From M55B127 sp035269185 (GTDB lineage Bacteria > Bacillota > Halanaerobiia > Halanaerobiales > M55B127), in the NCBI GenBank assembly GCA_964430875.1, contig CAYSHP010000004.1, positions 1-64,000 on the forward strand: a stretch of 64,000 nucleotides of DNA. The letters are read 5' to 3'. Shown in pieces: positions 26,882 through 33,444 of this stretch; the stretch's first letter is position 1; each line of letters starts with the position of its first letter. Made by a program: the position numbers and the translations under genes. The notes under the pieces are model-generated. The model was not told the DNA's origin, made no database searches, and saw only the letters and a list, made by a program, of their open reading frames with translations.

Positions 26882-28096
26882 ATGTGGTTTGAATTTAAAG
26901 TTGCCTGGCGCTTTTTAAAATCAGGTAAAACACAAACAATATTAATACTACTGGGAATTATCATAGGGGTAGCAGTACAGGTCTTTTTAGGATCTTTAAT
27001 TAGTGGACTACAGAAGGATTTAGTAAATCAAACTGTAGGAAGTTCTCCTCATATTACTGTACTACCGGAAGATCAAAGACCCAGGCCTTTAGTAGTAAAT
27101 GAAGATAAATATTCCAGAATTGTTACTTTTGCCGGTTCACAAACCGGTATAAATAGGTGGCGAGAAATAGAAGAGTATCTAAATAGTGTTAATGAAATAA
27201 CTTCGGTCTCCCCCACTATTGATGGTTCAGGTTTTGCAGTAAGAGGCCAAAAGAACTTACCAATTGTTTTAAGAGGAGTAGAAATAAATAAAGCAGATAG
27301 TATTTATAATATTGAAGACAATATTATGAATGGACAATCTGAAGTAGGTGGTAATAATATATTAATAGGTTCAGAATTAGCCAATGAATTAGAATTAGAA
27401 CCAGGCGATACCTTAAAAATAAATACATCAGGTGGTATAACCGATCGCTTCATTATTAGCGGTATATTTGACCTTGGCTCCAAAGAATTAAATTCTAGCT
27501 GGATCTTTTTATCAATACGAAGAGCTGCAACACTCTTAAACTTTAGTGATAAAGTTTCTAATATAGAAGTACAAATCCAAGATGTATTTACTTCTAATTC
27601 GATTTCAGACCAAATAATGGCCCGGTTTAGTAATATTAATGCCGAAAGCTGGCAGAGAAATAATGAATCTTTACTAACTGCTTTACAAAGTCAGTCTAGT
27701 TCTAGTTTAATCATACAGGTTTTTGTAATTATTGCAGTGACACTTGGTATTGCAAGTGTATTAGCTGTATCAGTTGTACAAAAATCTAGACAGATTGGTA
27801 TTTTAAAAGCAATGGGAACTAAAAGAAAAAGTGTCGGTACCATATTTTTAATCCAGGGAGCAATTTTAGGCTTAACAGGTTCAATTTTAGGTGCACTAAC
27901 TGGAATTGGTTTAAGTCAAGCCTTTGTTACTTTTACTAGAGGTGATTCAGGAGATGCTTTATTTCCCATAACCATTGAACCTAAGTTTATCTTAATTTCT
28001 ATAATAATTGCAACTGCTGCTGGTATGATTGCCGCCACAATTCCTGCCCGTAATTCTGCTAAATTAAATCCGATTGAGGTGATCCATAATGCTTAA
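26882..28096 (+). CDS. ABC transporter permease, MacB/LolC-E (FtsX) family
   Basis: Inner-membrane subunit of 404 residues: one N-terminal transmembrane helix, a large periplasmic domain (about 45-270), then three helices with the FtsX motif (VFVIIAVTLGIASVLAVSVV, KSRQIGILKAMGTKRKSVGT) and a final helix ending in IPARNSAKLNPIEV, the hallmark C-terminus of this family. It is a mechanotransmission-type transporter, exporting lipoproteins, peptides or small molecules without forming a channel. It overlaps the ATPase gene by eight bases and follows the MacA-like adaptor. As a LolCDE role normally lacks an adaptor, a MacAB-type efflux role is more likely. Confidence 0.87.
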   Translation: MWFEFKVAWRFLKSGKTQTILILLGIIIGVAVQVFLGSLISGLQKDLVNQTVGSSPHITVLPEDQRPRPLVVNEDKYSRIVTFAGSQTGINRWREIEEYLNSVNEITSVSPTIDGSGFAVRGQKNLPIVLRGVEINKADSIYNIEDNIMNGQSEVGGNNILIGSELANELELEPGDTLKINTSGGITDRFIISGIFDLGSKELNSSWIFLSIRRAATLLNFSDKVSNIEVQIQDVFTSNSISDQIMARFSNINAESWQRNNESLLTALQSQSSSSLIIQVFVIIAVTLGIASVLAVSVVQKSRQIGILKAMGTKRKSVGTIFLIQGAILGLTGSILGALTGIGLSQAFVTFTRGDSGDALFPITIEPKFILISIIIATAAGMIAATIPARNSAKLNPIEVIHNA

Positions 28097-28853
28097 CATG
28101 ATTGAAACAAAAGACTTAATAAAAGTATATGGTAAAGAAGTGAAAAATGAGGTTTTACACGGTATAAATTTAGAAATTAAAAAGGGTGAGTTCTCATCAA
28201 TAATTGGTCCTTCTGGTTCTGGTAAGTCTACACTTTTAAATCTACTAGGGGCACTAGATAAGCCAACAGATGGGGAAATATATTTAAATAATAATCAAAT
28301 TAATAAATTAGATGATGATGAACTGGCTATATTTAGAAATAAAAATATTGGTTTTGTTTTTCAATTTCATCACTTACTACCAGAATTTACTGCCTTAGAA
28401 AATGTGATGATTCCCAACTGGATAGACAAGGGCTTGTCAACTAAAAACAAAAAGGATAGAGCAAGGGAACTATTGGATTTAGTTGGATTAAAAGAATTTG
28501 AAAACAAACTTGTTACAAAACTTTCAGGTGGACAAAAACAAAGAGTTGCAATTGCTAGATCCTTAATGAATAAACCCCAGATTATATTAGCTGATGAACC
28601 AACCGGTAATCTTGATACAGATACCTCAAGTAAAATTTATAATTTACTTAGAGATATTAATGAAGAATTAGAAACAACATTTATAATTGTTACTCATGAT
28701 AGGCATATTGCTTCTAAAACTGATAGAGTAATTGAAATAGTTGATGGAAATATTGAAAAGGATTATACAAATGATCCTGAACATGAATTTAATAACTTTG
28801 AAGAAGTTGCTCCAGAATACTGTTTTTTATGTGGTCAAAATGTAATAAAATAA
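28089..28853 (+). CDS. ABC transporter ATP-binding protein, LolD/MacB family
   Basis: ATPase partner of the FtsX-type permease, 254 residues. Walker A GPSGSGKST is near residue 43, the Q-loop in FQFHHLLPEFTALENV, signature LSGGQKQRVAIARS near 148 and Walker B IILADEPTGNLD; the LLPEFTALENV segment is typical of LolD/MacB/FtsE. About 25 residues extend past the usual LolD end and finish in CFLCGQN, a CxxC pair that could bind metal. The start is an ATG after GAGGTGATC, inside the end of the permease gene, so translation is coupled. The gene ends at a strong terminator. Confidence 0.88.
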   Translation: MLNMIETKDLIKVYGKEVKNEVLHGINLEIKKGEFSSIIGPSGSGKSTLLNLLGALDKPTDGEIYLNNNQINKLDDDELAIFRNKNIGFVFQFHHLLPEFTALENVMIPNWIDKGLSTKNKKDRARELLDLVGLKEFENKLVTKLSGGQKQRVAIARSLMNKPQIILADEPTGNLDTDTSSKIYNLLRDINEELETTFIIVTHDRHIASKTDRVIEIVDGNIEKDYTNDPEHEFNNFEEVAPEYCFLCGQNVIK

Positions 28854-28886
28854 TTAAATCTATTTTTTAAAACCCTTTTTTTAATC

Positions 28887-28930
28887 TCCCTTATCATTAA
28901 TATACTTAAATGATAAGGGATTTATTATTT
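28887..28930 (+). terminator. Terminator of the MacA-permease-ATPase operon
   Basis: TCCCTTATCATT (28887-28898) pairs perfectly with AATGATAAGGGA (28909-28920), followed by TTTATTATTTT. Confidence 0.85.
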
Positions 28931-29144
28931 TAATCTTTGTAAATAATTAAAATTAAAGTTGACTATTAATTACAATTAGATACAAAAAAATGGTCACCTC
29001 AGCTAATCAATAATTCTATAATTTAGTATATTTAATAATTTTTCTTGTAATTAATTCATAGATTTTTTACAATGAATTTAGAATTAAGTAAATTATATTT
29101 GATTTAGTAAAAATTATTGAATTAAATTGAAAGGGGTTTTAATA

Positions 29145-29996
29145 ATGAAAGTTCAATATGATTGTATTTCTTGTATACTTAGACAAGCAATAGAAGCATC
29201 TAAAATGGTTACTGATAACGAAAAAATTATTGATGAAATAATTGATGAATATTCAAAAATGATACCTGATATTAGAAACTCTGGTCCAACTCCATTAGTG
29301 GTTAGCCAAATTCAAAAAATGATAAAGGAAAAAACAAATATAGAAGACCCTTATCAAAAATTAAAAGAAAAAAATATAAAAATGGCAATGGATATTTATC
29401 AAGATTTAACAGACTTAATTAAAAATGATGAAGATCCTTTAAAAAAAGCATTAATTCTCTCTGCTACTGGTAATGTAATAGATGCAGGAATAAGTGTTAA
29501 AATAAAGGTTGAAGAAAGCATATTAAATACAATGGAAAAAGGTCTATCAATAGATGATTATCAAAAGTTTACTAAAAAAATGAAGTCCGCTAAACAACTT
29601 CTGATTATTGGTGATAATGCAGGAGAAGCAGTTTTAGATAAATTATTGCTTAAAAAATTAAAAGAATATGATGTTGAATTAATCTATGCCGTCAGAGAAG
29701 AACCGGTCTTAAATGATATCACCTTAAAAGAAGCAAAGTTAATAGGTCTAAATGATTATGCTAAAATTATATCAAGTGGCTGTACAGCACCTGGGATGTT
29801 AATTGAACAAGCTAATGAAGAATTCTTAAATATATATAATAAAGCAGACCTTGTTATAAGTAAAGGTCAGGGTAACTTAGAAGGATTAACTGAAGCAAAA
29901 CGACCTATCTTTTTCTTATTAAAAGCAAAGTGTGATTTAATTGCTGAATACCTAGATGTGGATTTAAATGATTTAGTCTTTAAATATATTGAATAA
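29145..29996 (+). CDS. DUF89 / ARMT1-like damage-control phosphatase
   Basis: A 283-residue member of the DUF89 family, metal-dependent phosphatases thought to remove damaged or excess sugar phosphates. The bacterial subgroup signature is present: YDCISCILRQAIEAS at the N-terminus, the metal and phosphate-binding LIIGDNAGEAVLDK near 155, ELIYAVREEPVLNDIT, and the closing ISKGQGNLEGL. An extended frame starts at 29127, but AAAGGGG before the ATG at 29145 marks the real start. A HEPN gene follows after 39 bases. The natural substrate is unknown. Confidence 0.82.
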   Translation: MKVQYDCISCILRQAIEASKMVTDNEKIIDEIIDEYSKMIPDIRNSGPTPLVVSQIQKMIKEKTNIEDPYQKLKEKNIKMAMDIYQDLTDLIKNDEDPLKKALILSATGNVIDAGISVKIKVEESILNTMEKGLSIDDYQKFTKKMKSAKQLLIIGDNAGEAVLDKLLLKKLKEYDVELIYAVREEPVLNDITLKEAKLIGLNDYAKIISSGCTAPGMLIEQANEEFLNIYNKADLVISKGQGNLEGLTEAKRPIFFLLKAKCDLIAEYLDVDLNDLVFKYIE

Positions 29997-30035
29997 ATAA
30001 TATATATTTGTAATCAGAGAGGATGTTATTTAATA

Positions 30036-30437
30036 TTGGACCCTAAAAAAGAAGATTTTATTAAAGAATGGATTTATGAAGGTAATAATGACCTAGGTTT
30101 AGCTGAATTTGTTATTAAAAATGATGGTACATACTATGATTTAGTTTGTTTTCATTGTCAACAAGCGGCTGAAAAGTTTCTCAAAGCATATATTATATAC
30201 CTAAATCTCTACTACAAAAAAATACATGACTTAAAATATCTCTTAAATGTGATTAAAAAGAAAAGAACTGTTCCTGAACCATTATTTGAACAAGCAGATC
30301 TGCTTTCAGCTTATGCTATTGATTCTAGATATCCAGATCATTGGAATGATCCTTCTTTAGAAGAAACAAAAGAATGTATAAAAGCAGCTCAAAATTTTAA
30401 AAAATATATATTTAATGAAATTGAAGAGCAGATTTAA
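30036..30437 (+). CDS. HEPN-domain protein
   Basis: A 133-residue HEPN protein (COG2250 type): four helices with the typical segment FHCQQAAEKFLKAYIIYLN, then KIHDLKYLL and YAIDSRYPD. Classical HEPN toxins have an R-x4-6-H ribonuclease motif, which is not seen here, and no MNT nucleotidyltransferase gene adjoins, so this is an orphan HEPN and may be a binding module and not a toxin. The TTG start at 30036 lies 13 bases from GAGAGG, a long spacing, so the exact start is uncertain. A weak terminator follows. Confidence 0.75.
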   Translation: MDPKKEDFIKEWIYEGNNDLGLAEFVIKNDGTYYDLVCFHCQQAAEKFLKAYIIYLNLYYKKIHDLKYLLNVIKKKRTVPEPLFEQADLLSAYAIDSRYPDHWNDPSLEETKECIKAAQNFKKYIFNEIEEQI

Positions 30438-30459
30438 ATTGTTATATTTTTTTAAACCA

Positions 30460-30500
30460 AAGATTATCTTTGACATAATAGAAGATAACCTTATTTTTAT
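30460..30500 (+). terminator. Probable terminator after the HEPN gene
   Basis: AAGATTATCTT (30460-30470) pairs with AAGATAACCTT (30482-30492) with one mismatch; ATTTTTATT follows. Confidence 0.65.
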
Positions 30501-30624
30501 TAAAACATTTAATAAAATTTTAATATTTATACCATAGTAATTAATGTGAATATATTATATAATTAAGTAAAAGATGTAGAAATTTTACACTTAAGTTTAG
30601 TTCTCCGCTTAAGGGGGAATATAA

Positions 30625-31296
30625 ATGTTCATTCTACTTATTATCCTTTACGTAATATTATTTATAATTTTATTTACTCTATTTTTATTATCACTAAAAT
30701 ATAAATATAAATTTAAATACTCCTATGAAGAAAAATTGGATTATAAATTTTCGGTTAGTACATTTTTCTTTAGCTTTGTATATCAAAAAGAAGGACAAAA
30801 AGAAATTACATACTTTAAAATTCTTTCATTTCAAAAGGAAATAAAAAAAGATTCTGCTGAAAAAGAGATCGAAGAAAAAGTAACTGAAAAAATCAAAAAA
30901 GCCAAAGAAACTAAAAAAAAGAAAGATAAGAAAAAAAGATCAGGTTTTCCTATTAAGTTAATTAAAGTAGAAAATATAAAACATCTAATAAAACTTTTTA
31001 CAGATTTATTAAAAATGATTATACCTAAAAACCTAAAATTATATTTCTTAATTGGTTTAGAAGAACCTCACCTTAATGGCTGGTTATTAGGTTATTATTA
31101 TAGCCTTAAAGGCATTTATCCTAAAATGCCTATAAAAATAGATATAAATTGGGAAAAAGAAATATTACAAAGTGAAGGTAAATTAATAGGCTATATAGTA
31201 CCCATTCAATTAATATTTAGATCATTAATTTTTATATTCTCCCTCAAAACCATTAAAATATTATGGCAGGTATTTAAATATTATCGTAAGTATTAA
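30625..31296 (+). CDS. DUF2953-family membrane-anchored protein (YtfI-like)
   Basis: A 223-residue protein with one N-terminal transmembrane helix (residues 2-24), a KYKYKFKYSYEEKLDYKFSV beta segment, a very Lys/Glu-rich charged stretch around residues 85-110, and a helical second half with the family-like GLEEPHLNGWLLGYYYSLKGIYP motif. DUF2953 is found next to the GerW-family gene (ytfI-ytfJ) in Bacillus, and the same neighbour follows here after 45 bases. Its role is unknown; in sporeformers the pair is linked with spore properties. The ATG follows GGGGGAA. Confidence 0.78.
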   Translation: MFILLIILYVILFIILFTLFLLSLKYKYKFKYSYEEKLDYKFSVSTFFFSFVYQKEGQKEITYFKILSFQKEIKKDSAEKEIEEKVTEKIKKAKETKKKKDKKKRSGFPIKLIKVENIKHLIKLFTDLLKMIIPKNLKLYFLIGLEEPHLNGWLLGYYYSLKGIYPKMPIKIDINWEKEILQSEGKLIGYIVPIQLIFRSLIFIFSLKTIKILWQVFKYYRKY

Positions 31297-31341
31297 TAAC
31301 TTTTTAATATAAATTTAAAAAAGAAAGGAAAGGTGTTATTT

Positions 31342-31707
31342 ATGGAAAATACTCAAAAAATTTTGGAATCTATGTATGGCAAGCTGGATAAATTTTTAAA
31401 GACAGAAACTGTTGTAGGTGAACCAATCGTTGTTGATGATGTTAAGATTATTCCTATTATTACTGCTTCCTTCGGTTTTGGCGGAGGTTTTGGTGAAGAT
31501 AGTAAAGAAGGTTCCTCCGGTGGAGGAGGCGGCGGAGTTGGTGGTAAAATAACTCCGGACGCAATGTTGGTTATAAAAGATGGCAATGTAGAAATGTTAC
31601 CAGTAAAAAGCAAAGCTACTTTAGAAAAATTAATTGATAAAGTACCCGATCTAGTAAATAAATTAGAAGAAATGAAAGGTACTAAAGAAGAAGAAACAGA
31701 AGAATAA
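31342..31707 (+). CDS. ytfJ: GerW/YtfJ-family protein
   Basis: A 121-residue protein of the GerW family (spore protein YtfJ), with the standard core GEPIVVDDVKIIPIITASFGFGGG, a Gly-rich GGGGGGVGGK stretch and KPDAMLVIKDGNVEML-like sequence (here TPDAMLVIKDGNVEMLPVKS). In Bacillus it affects spore germination and lysozyme resistance; members also occur in non-sporeformers, so sporulation is not proven. A GTG at 31333 is in frame, but it lies within AAAGGAAAGGTG, the ribosome site for the ATG at 31342. It is paired with the DUF2953 gene and ends at a terminator. Confidence 0.88.
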   Translation: MENTQKILESMYGKLDKFLKTETVVGEPIVVDDVKIIPIITASFGFGGGFGEDSKEGSSGGGGGGVGGKITPDAMLVIKDGNVEMLPVKSKATLEKLIDKVPDLVNKLEEMKGTKEEETEE

Positions 31708-31718
31708 ATTTATAATTT

Positions 31719-31746
31719 AGCCGGGTTTTTAAACCCGGCTTATTTC
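31719..31746 (+). terminator. Terminator after the GerW-family gene
   Basis: AGCCGGGTTT (31719-31728) pairs with AAACCCGGCT (31731-31740), giving a tight hairpin followed by a short TATTT tail. Confidence 0.75.
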
Positions 31747-31832
31747 ATGCTTATTTTTATAAAATACATACGTTCAAATCCTTGTAAAACACAAATCATT
31801 GTGTTATACTAGTTTAAAATAAAATATTAATT

Positions 31833-31985
31833 CAATAATGGTTTCATTTAGAATTAAAAAGGAAAGTGGTGAAAGTCCACTGCTGTAGTCGCAGCTGTAA
31901 CCAGTATCTATTTGATAACTCCACTGCCTTAAAGTGGGAAGGAGTTATTATTATAAACTGGAAGCCAGAAGACTTGCCATGATTG
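31833..31985 (+). ncRNA. Cobalamin riboswitch, copy 1
   Basis: Hallmarks of the adenosylcobalamin aptamer in order: AAAAAGGAAAG, GGTGAAAGTCCAC, GCTGTAGTCGCAGCTGTAACC, and AGCCAGAAGACTTGCC. The outer helix P1 can be drawn between CAATAATGG (31833-31841) and CCATGATTG (31977-31985) with one mismatch. A hairpin and a terminator follow (32075). Bases 31853-31977 are repeated without change in copy 2. It should sense the coenzyme and control the adenosyltransferase gene downstream. Confidence 0.93.
31853..31977 (+). repeat. 125-bp perfect direct repeat, copy 1
   Basis: The whole riboswitch core is identical, base for base, to 32165-32289, at an offset of 312 bases. Sequences on both sides (P1 arms and expression platforms) differ. 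Confidence 0.95.
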
Positions 31986-32074
31986 TTTACATCGTCATTC
32001 TCCGACCTAGAGATGCGAATGGGAGTTTTAAATTAATCATAATTGCTTTTATGATTAATCAATATTCAACATTA

Positions 32075-32116
32075 AGCTGCCTTTCCTGGTTGGAAATGCA
32101 GCTATTTTTATTTTTT
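32075..32116 (+). terminator. Expression-platform terminator of riboswitch 1
   Basis: AGCTGC-C-TTTCC (32075-32086) pairs with GGAAA-T-GCAGCT (32092-32103), followed by ATTTTTATTTTTT. A preceding hairpin, ATTAATCATAA with TTTTATGATTAAT around 32032-32060, may take part in switching. Confidence 0.82.
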
Positions 32117-32158
32117 AACATAAAATTAAATATTAAGTAAAGTAAAAGTTCTTTTTAA

Positions 32159-32294
32159 TAAAAGATTAAAAAGGAAAGTGGTGAAAGTCCACTGCTGTAG
32201 TCGCAGCTGTAACCAGTATCTATTTGATAACTCCACTGCCTTAAAGTGGGAAGGAGTTATTATTATAAACTGGAAGCCAGAAGACTTGCTTTTA
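32159..32294 (+). ncRNA. Cobalamin riboswitch, copy 2
   Basis: Same aptamer core as copy 1 (identical over 125 bases), but with a different P1: TAAAAG (32159-32164) with CTTTTA (32289-32294). The changed, still complementary P1 arms argue that this copy is functional. The perfect palindrome ACTTATCTTTT/AAAAGATAAGT (32349-32370) and a terminator at 32391 follow, and the regulated gene starts at 32462. Confidence 0.93.
32165..32289 (+). repeat. 125-bp perfect direct repeat, copy 2
   Basis: Identical to 31853-31977; see that entry. Confidence 0.95.
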
Positions 32295-32390
32295 CGATTA
32301 CTTCACTACTCCGGCTTAGAGGATGTGAGGTTAATCTGATTTATTAATACTTATCTTTTAAAAGATAAGTACTTTAAATTTGGTTAATTA

Positions 32391-32422
32391 AACTGTCTCC
32401 TAAGTAGAGGCAGTTTTTTTGT
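32391..32422 (+). terminator. Expression-platform terminator of riboswitch 2
   Basis: AACTGTCTC (32391-32399) pairs with GAGGCAGTT (32407-32415), including one T-G pair, followed by TTTTTGTTTTT. It lies 40 bases before the adenosyltransferase start. Confidence 0.85.
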
Positions 32423-32461
32423 TTTTAAGAAATTATTAATTTAATTATGGAGGTTTTATTA

Positions 32462-32974
32462 ATGGCAGGTATGGTGCATGTTTATACCGGTAATGGTAAA
32501 GGAAAGACAACATCAGCAATCGGACTTGCAGTAAGAGCAGTAGGGGCTGGGCTAAATGTTTTTATTGGTCAGTTTGTAAAAGGTATGGAATATAGTGAAT
32601 TAAATAGTTTAGCTGATATTGAAGGAATAACTGTAGAACAGTATGGACAAAATTACTTTATTAAAGGTCAACCAAATAAAAAAGATATTGAATCAGCCGA
32701 TTATGGACTTAAAAAGATTAAAAACATATTAGATTCTGGTAAATATGATCTAGTTATCCTTGATGAAGCTAATATTGCTACTTATTATGATCTTTTTAAG
32801 GTTGATGACTTGATTGATATTATTGAAAATCGAGCAAAAAATGTAGAAGTAGTTATAACAGGTAGAATGGCTAATAATAAAATCATTGAATACGCAGATC
32901 TGGTAACTGAGATGAAAGAAATTAAACACTATTATCAAAAAGGAATTATAGCCCGAGAAGGGATTGAAAAATAA
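32462..32974 (+). CDS. cobO: Cob(I)alamin / cob(I)yrinic acid a,c-diamide adenosyltransferase
   Basis: Transfers the 5'-deoxyadenosyl group from ATP to reduced corrinoids, making adenosylcobalamin. It has 170 residues with the CobO/BtuR P-loop GNGKGKTTSA near residue 11, VFIGQFVKGMEYSE, YDLVILDEANIA (Walker B-like) and EVVITGRM-type endings (VEVVITGRMANNKI). A frame from 32447 exists, but GGAGG at 32449-32453 serves the ATG at 32462. No other cobalamin synthesis gene is present, so it may serve salvage. Two tandem cobalamin riboswitches precede it, giving feedback by the product. Confidence 0.92.
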   Translation: MAGMVHVYTGNGKGKTTSAIGLAVRAVGAGLNVFIGQFVKGMEYSELNSLADIEGITVEQYGQNYFIKGQPNKKDIESADYGLKKIKNILDSGKYDLVILDEANIATYYDLFKVDDLIDIIENRAKNVEVVITGRMANNKIIEYADLVTEMKEIKHYYQKGIIAREGIEK

Positions 32975-33008
32975 TTTGGAAATTTGTTTTATAATTTTGT
33001 CACCCCGC

Positions 33009-33035
33009 AATGGGAAGCCTAAAAAGCTTCCCATT
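33009..33035 (+). terminator. Terminator after the adenosyltransferase gene
   Basis: AATGGGAAGC (33009-33018) pairs with GCTTCCCATT (33026-33035); AATTTATAAT follows, so the T-run is weak. Confidence 0.7.
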
Positions 33036-33115
33036 AATTTATAATAAAATCTTATATAATAAATATTTAAAAAATATAGCATTATATGTTTTTATTACCA
33101 TTTTATGTAATGTAC

Positions 33116-33144
33116 TTGACAAAATAGTTTGAGTTTTATAAAAT
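33116..33144 (+). promoter_or_regulatory. Promoter of the nucleotidase operon
   Basis: TTGACA (33116-33121), a 17-base spacer and TAAAAT (33139-33144). It implies an untranslated leader of about 290 bases before the TTG start at 33445. Confidence 0.65.
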
Positions 33145-33444
33145 TATAAACGCTAAGAAGATAAATATTATAAAAAATATTTATATAATTATTTCTTCCC
33201 CAATGACACTTTCCCGTAAAACTCTTAAGTTTTATGCTTAATATCAAAACTATAATTATTTATAATAATATTTACATTTTACTATATAATAATTTTCTAA
33301 CTAGTACCCCTGTAAAAAGAATGTCTTCAATAAATTTAATTCATTTCTCTAATTATTGAAATTTATTTAATAAATTCTGGTATTAATAATGGCACAAAAA
33401 GCCATGTTAATATAAATAAAAATATATTTAGGGGGGAATAAATA
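33145..33444 (+). other. Long AT-rich leader region of the first nucleotidase gene
   Basis: No open frame and no riboswitch class that I recognise. Three possible hairpins are seen: ATAAATATT/AATATTTAT near 33163, TAAAACT/AGTTTTA near 33217, and TTCAATAA (33326-33333) with TTATTGAA (33353-33360). It may be a structured 5' leader or simply AT-rich spacer with a second promoter. Confidence 0.35.

Noticed and set aside
31353..31613. 86-codon minus-strand frame with a Pro run opposite the GerW gene
   Set aside because: Antisense shadow of the Gly-rich stretch of the GerW-family protein.
31934..32140. A 68-codon open frame on the + strand between the two riboswitches
   Set aside because: It lies inside riboswitch 1 and its terminator, has no good ribosome site, and its sequence is fully explained by the RNA structures.
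31853..32289. CRISPR-like or mobile-element repeat
   Set aside because: The only sizeable repeat is 125 bp in two copies and is the cobalamin aptamer core; there are no short regularly spaced repeats or transposase.
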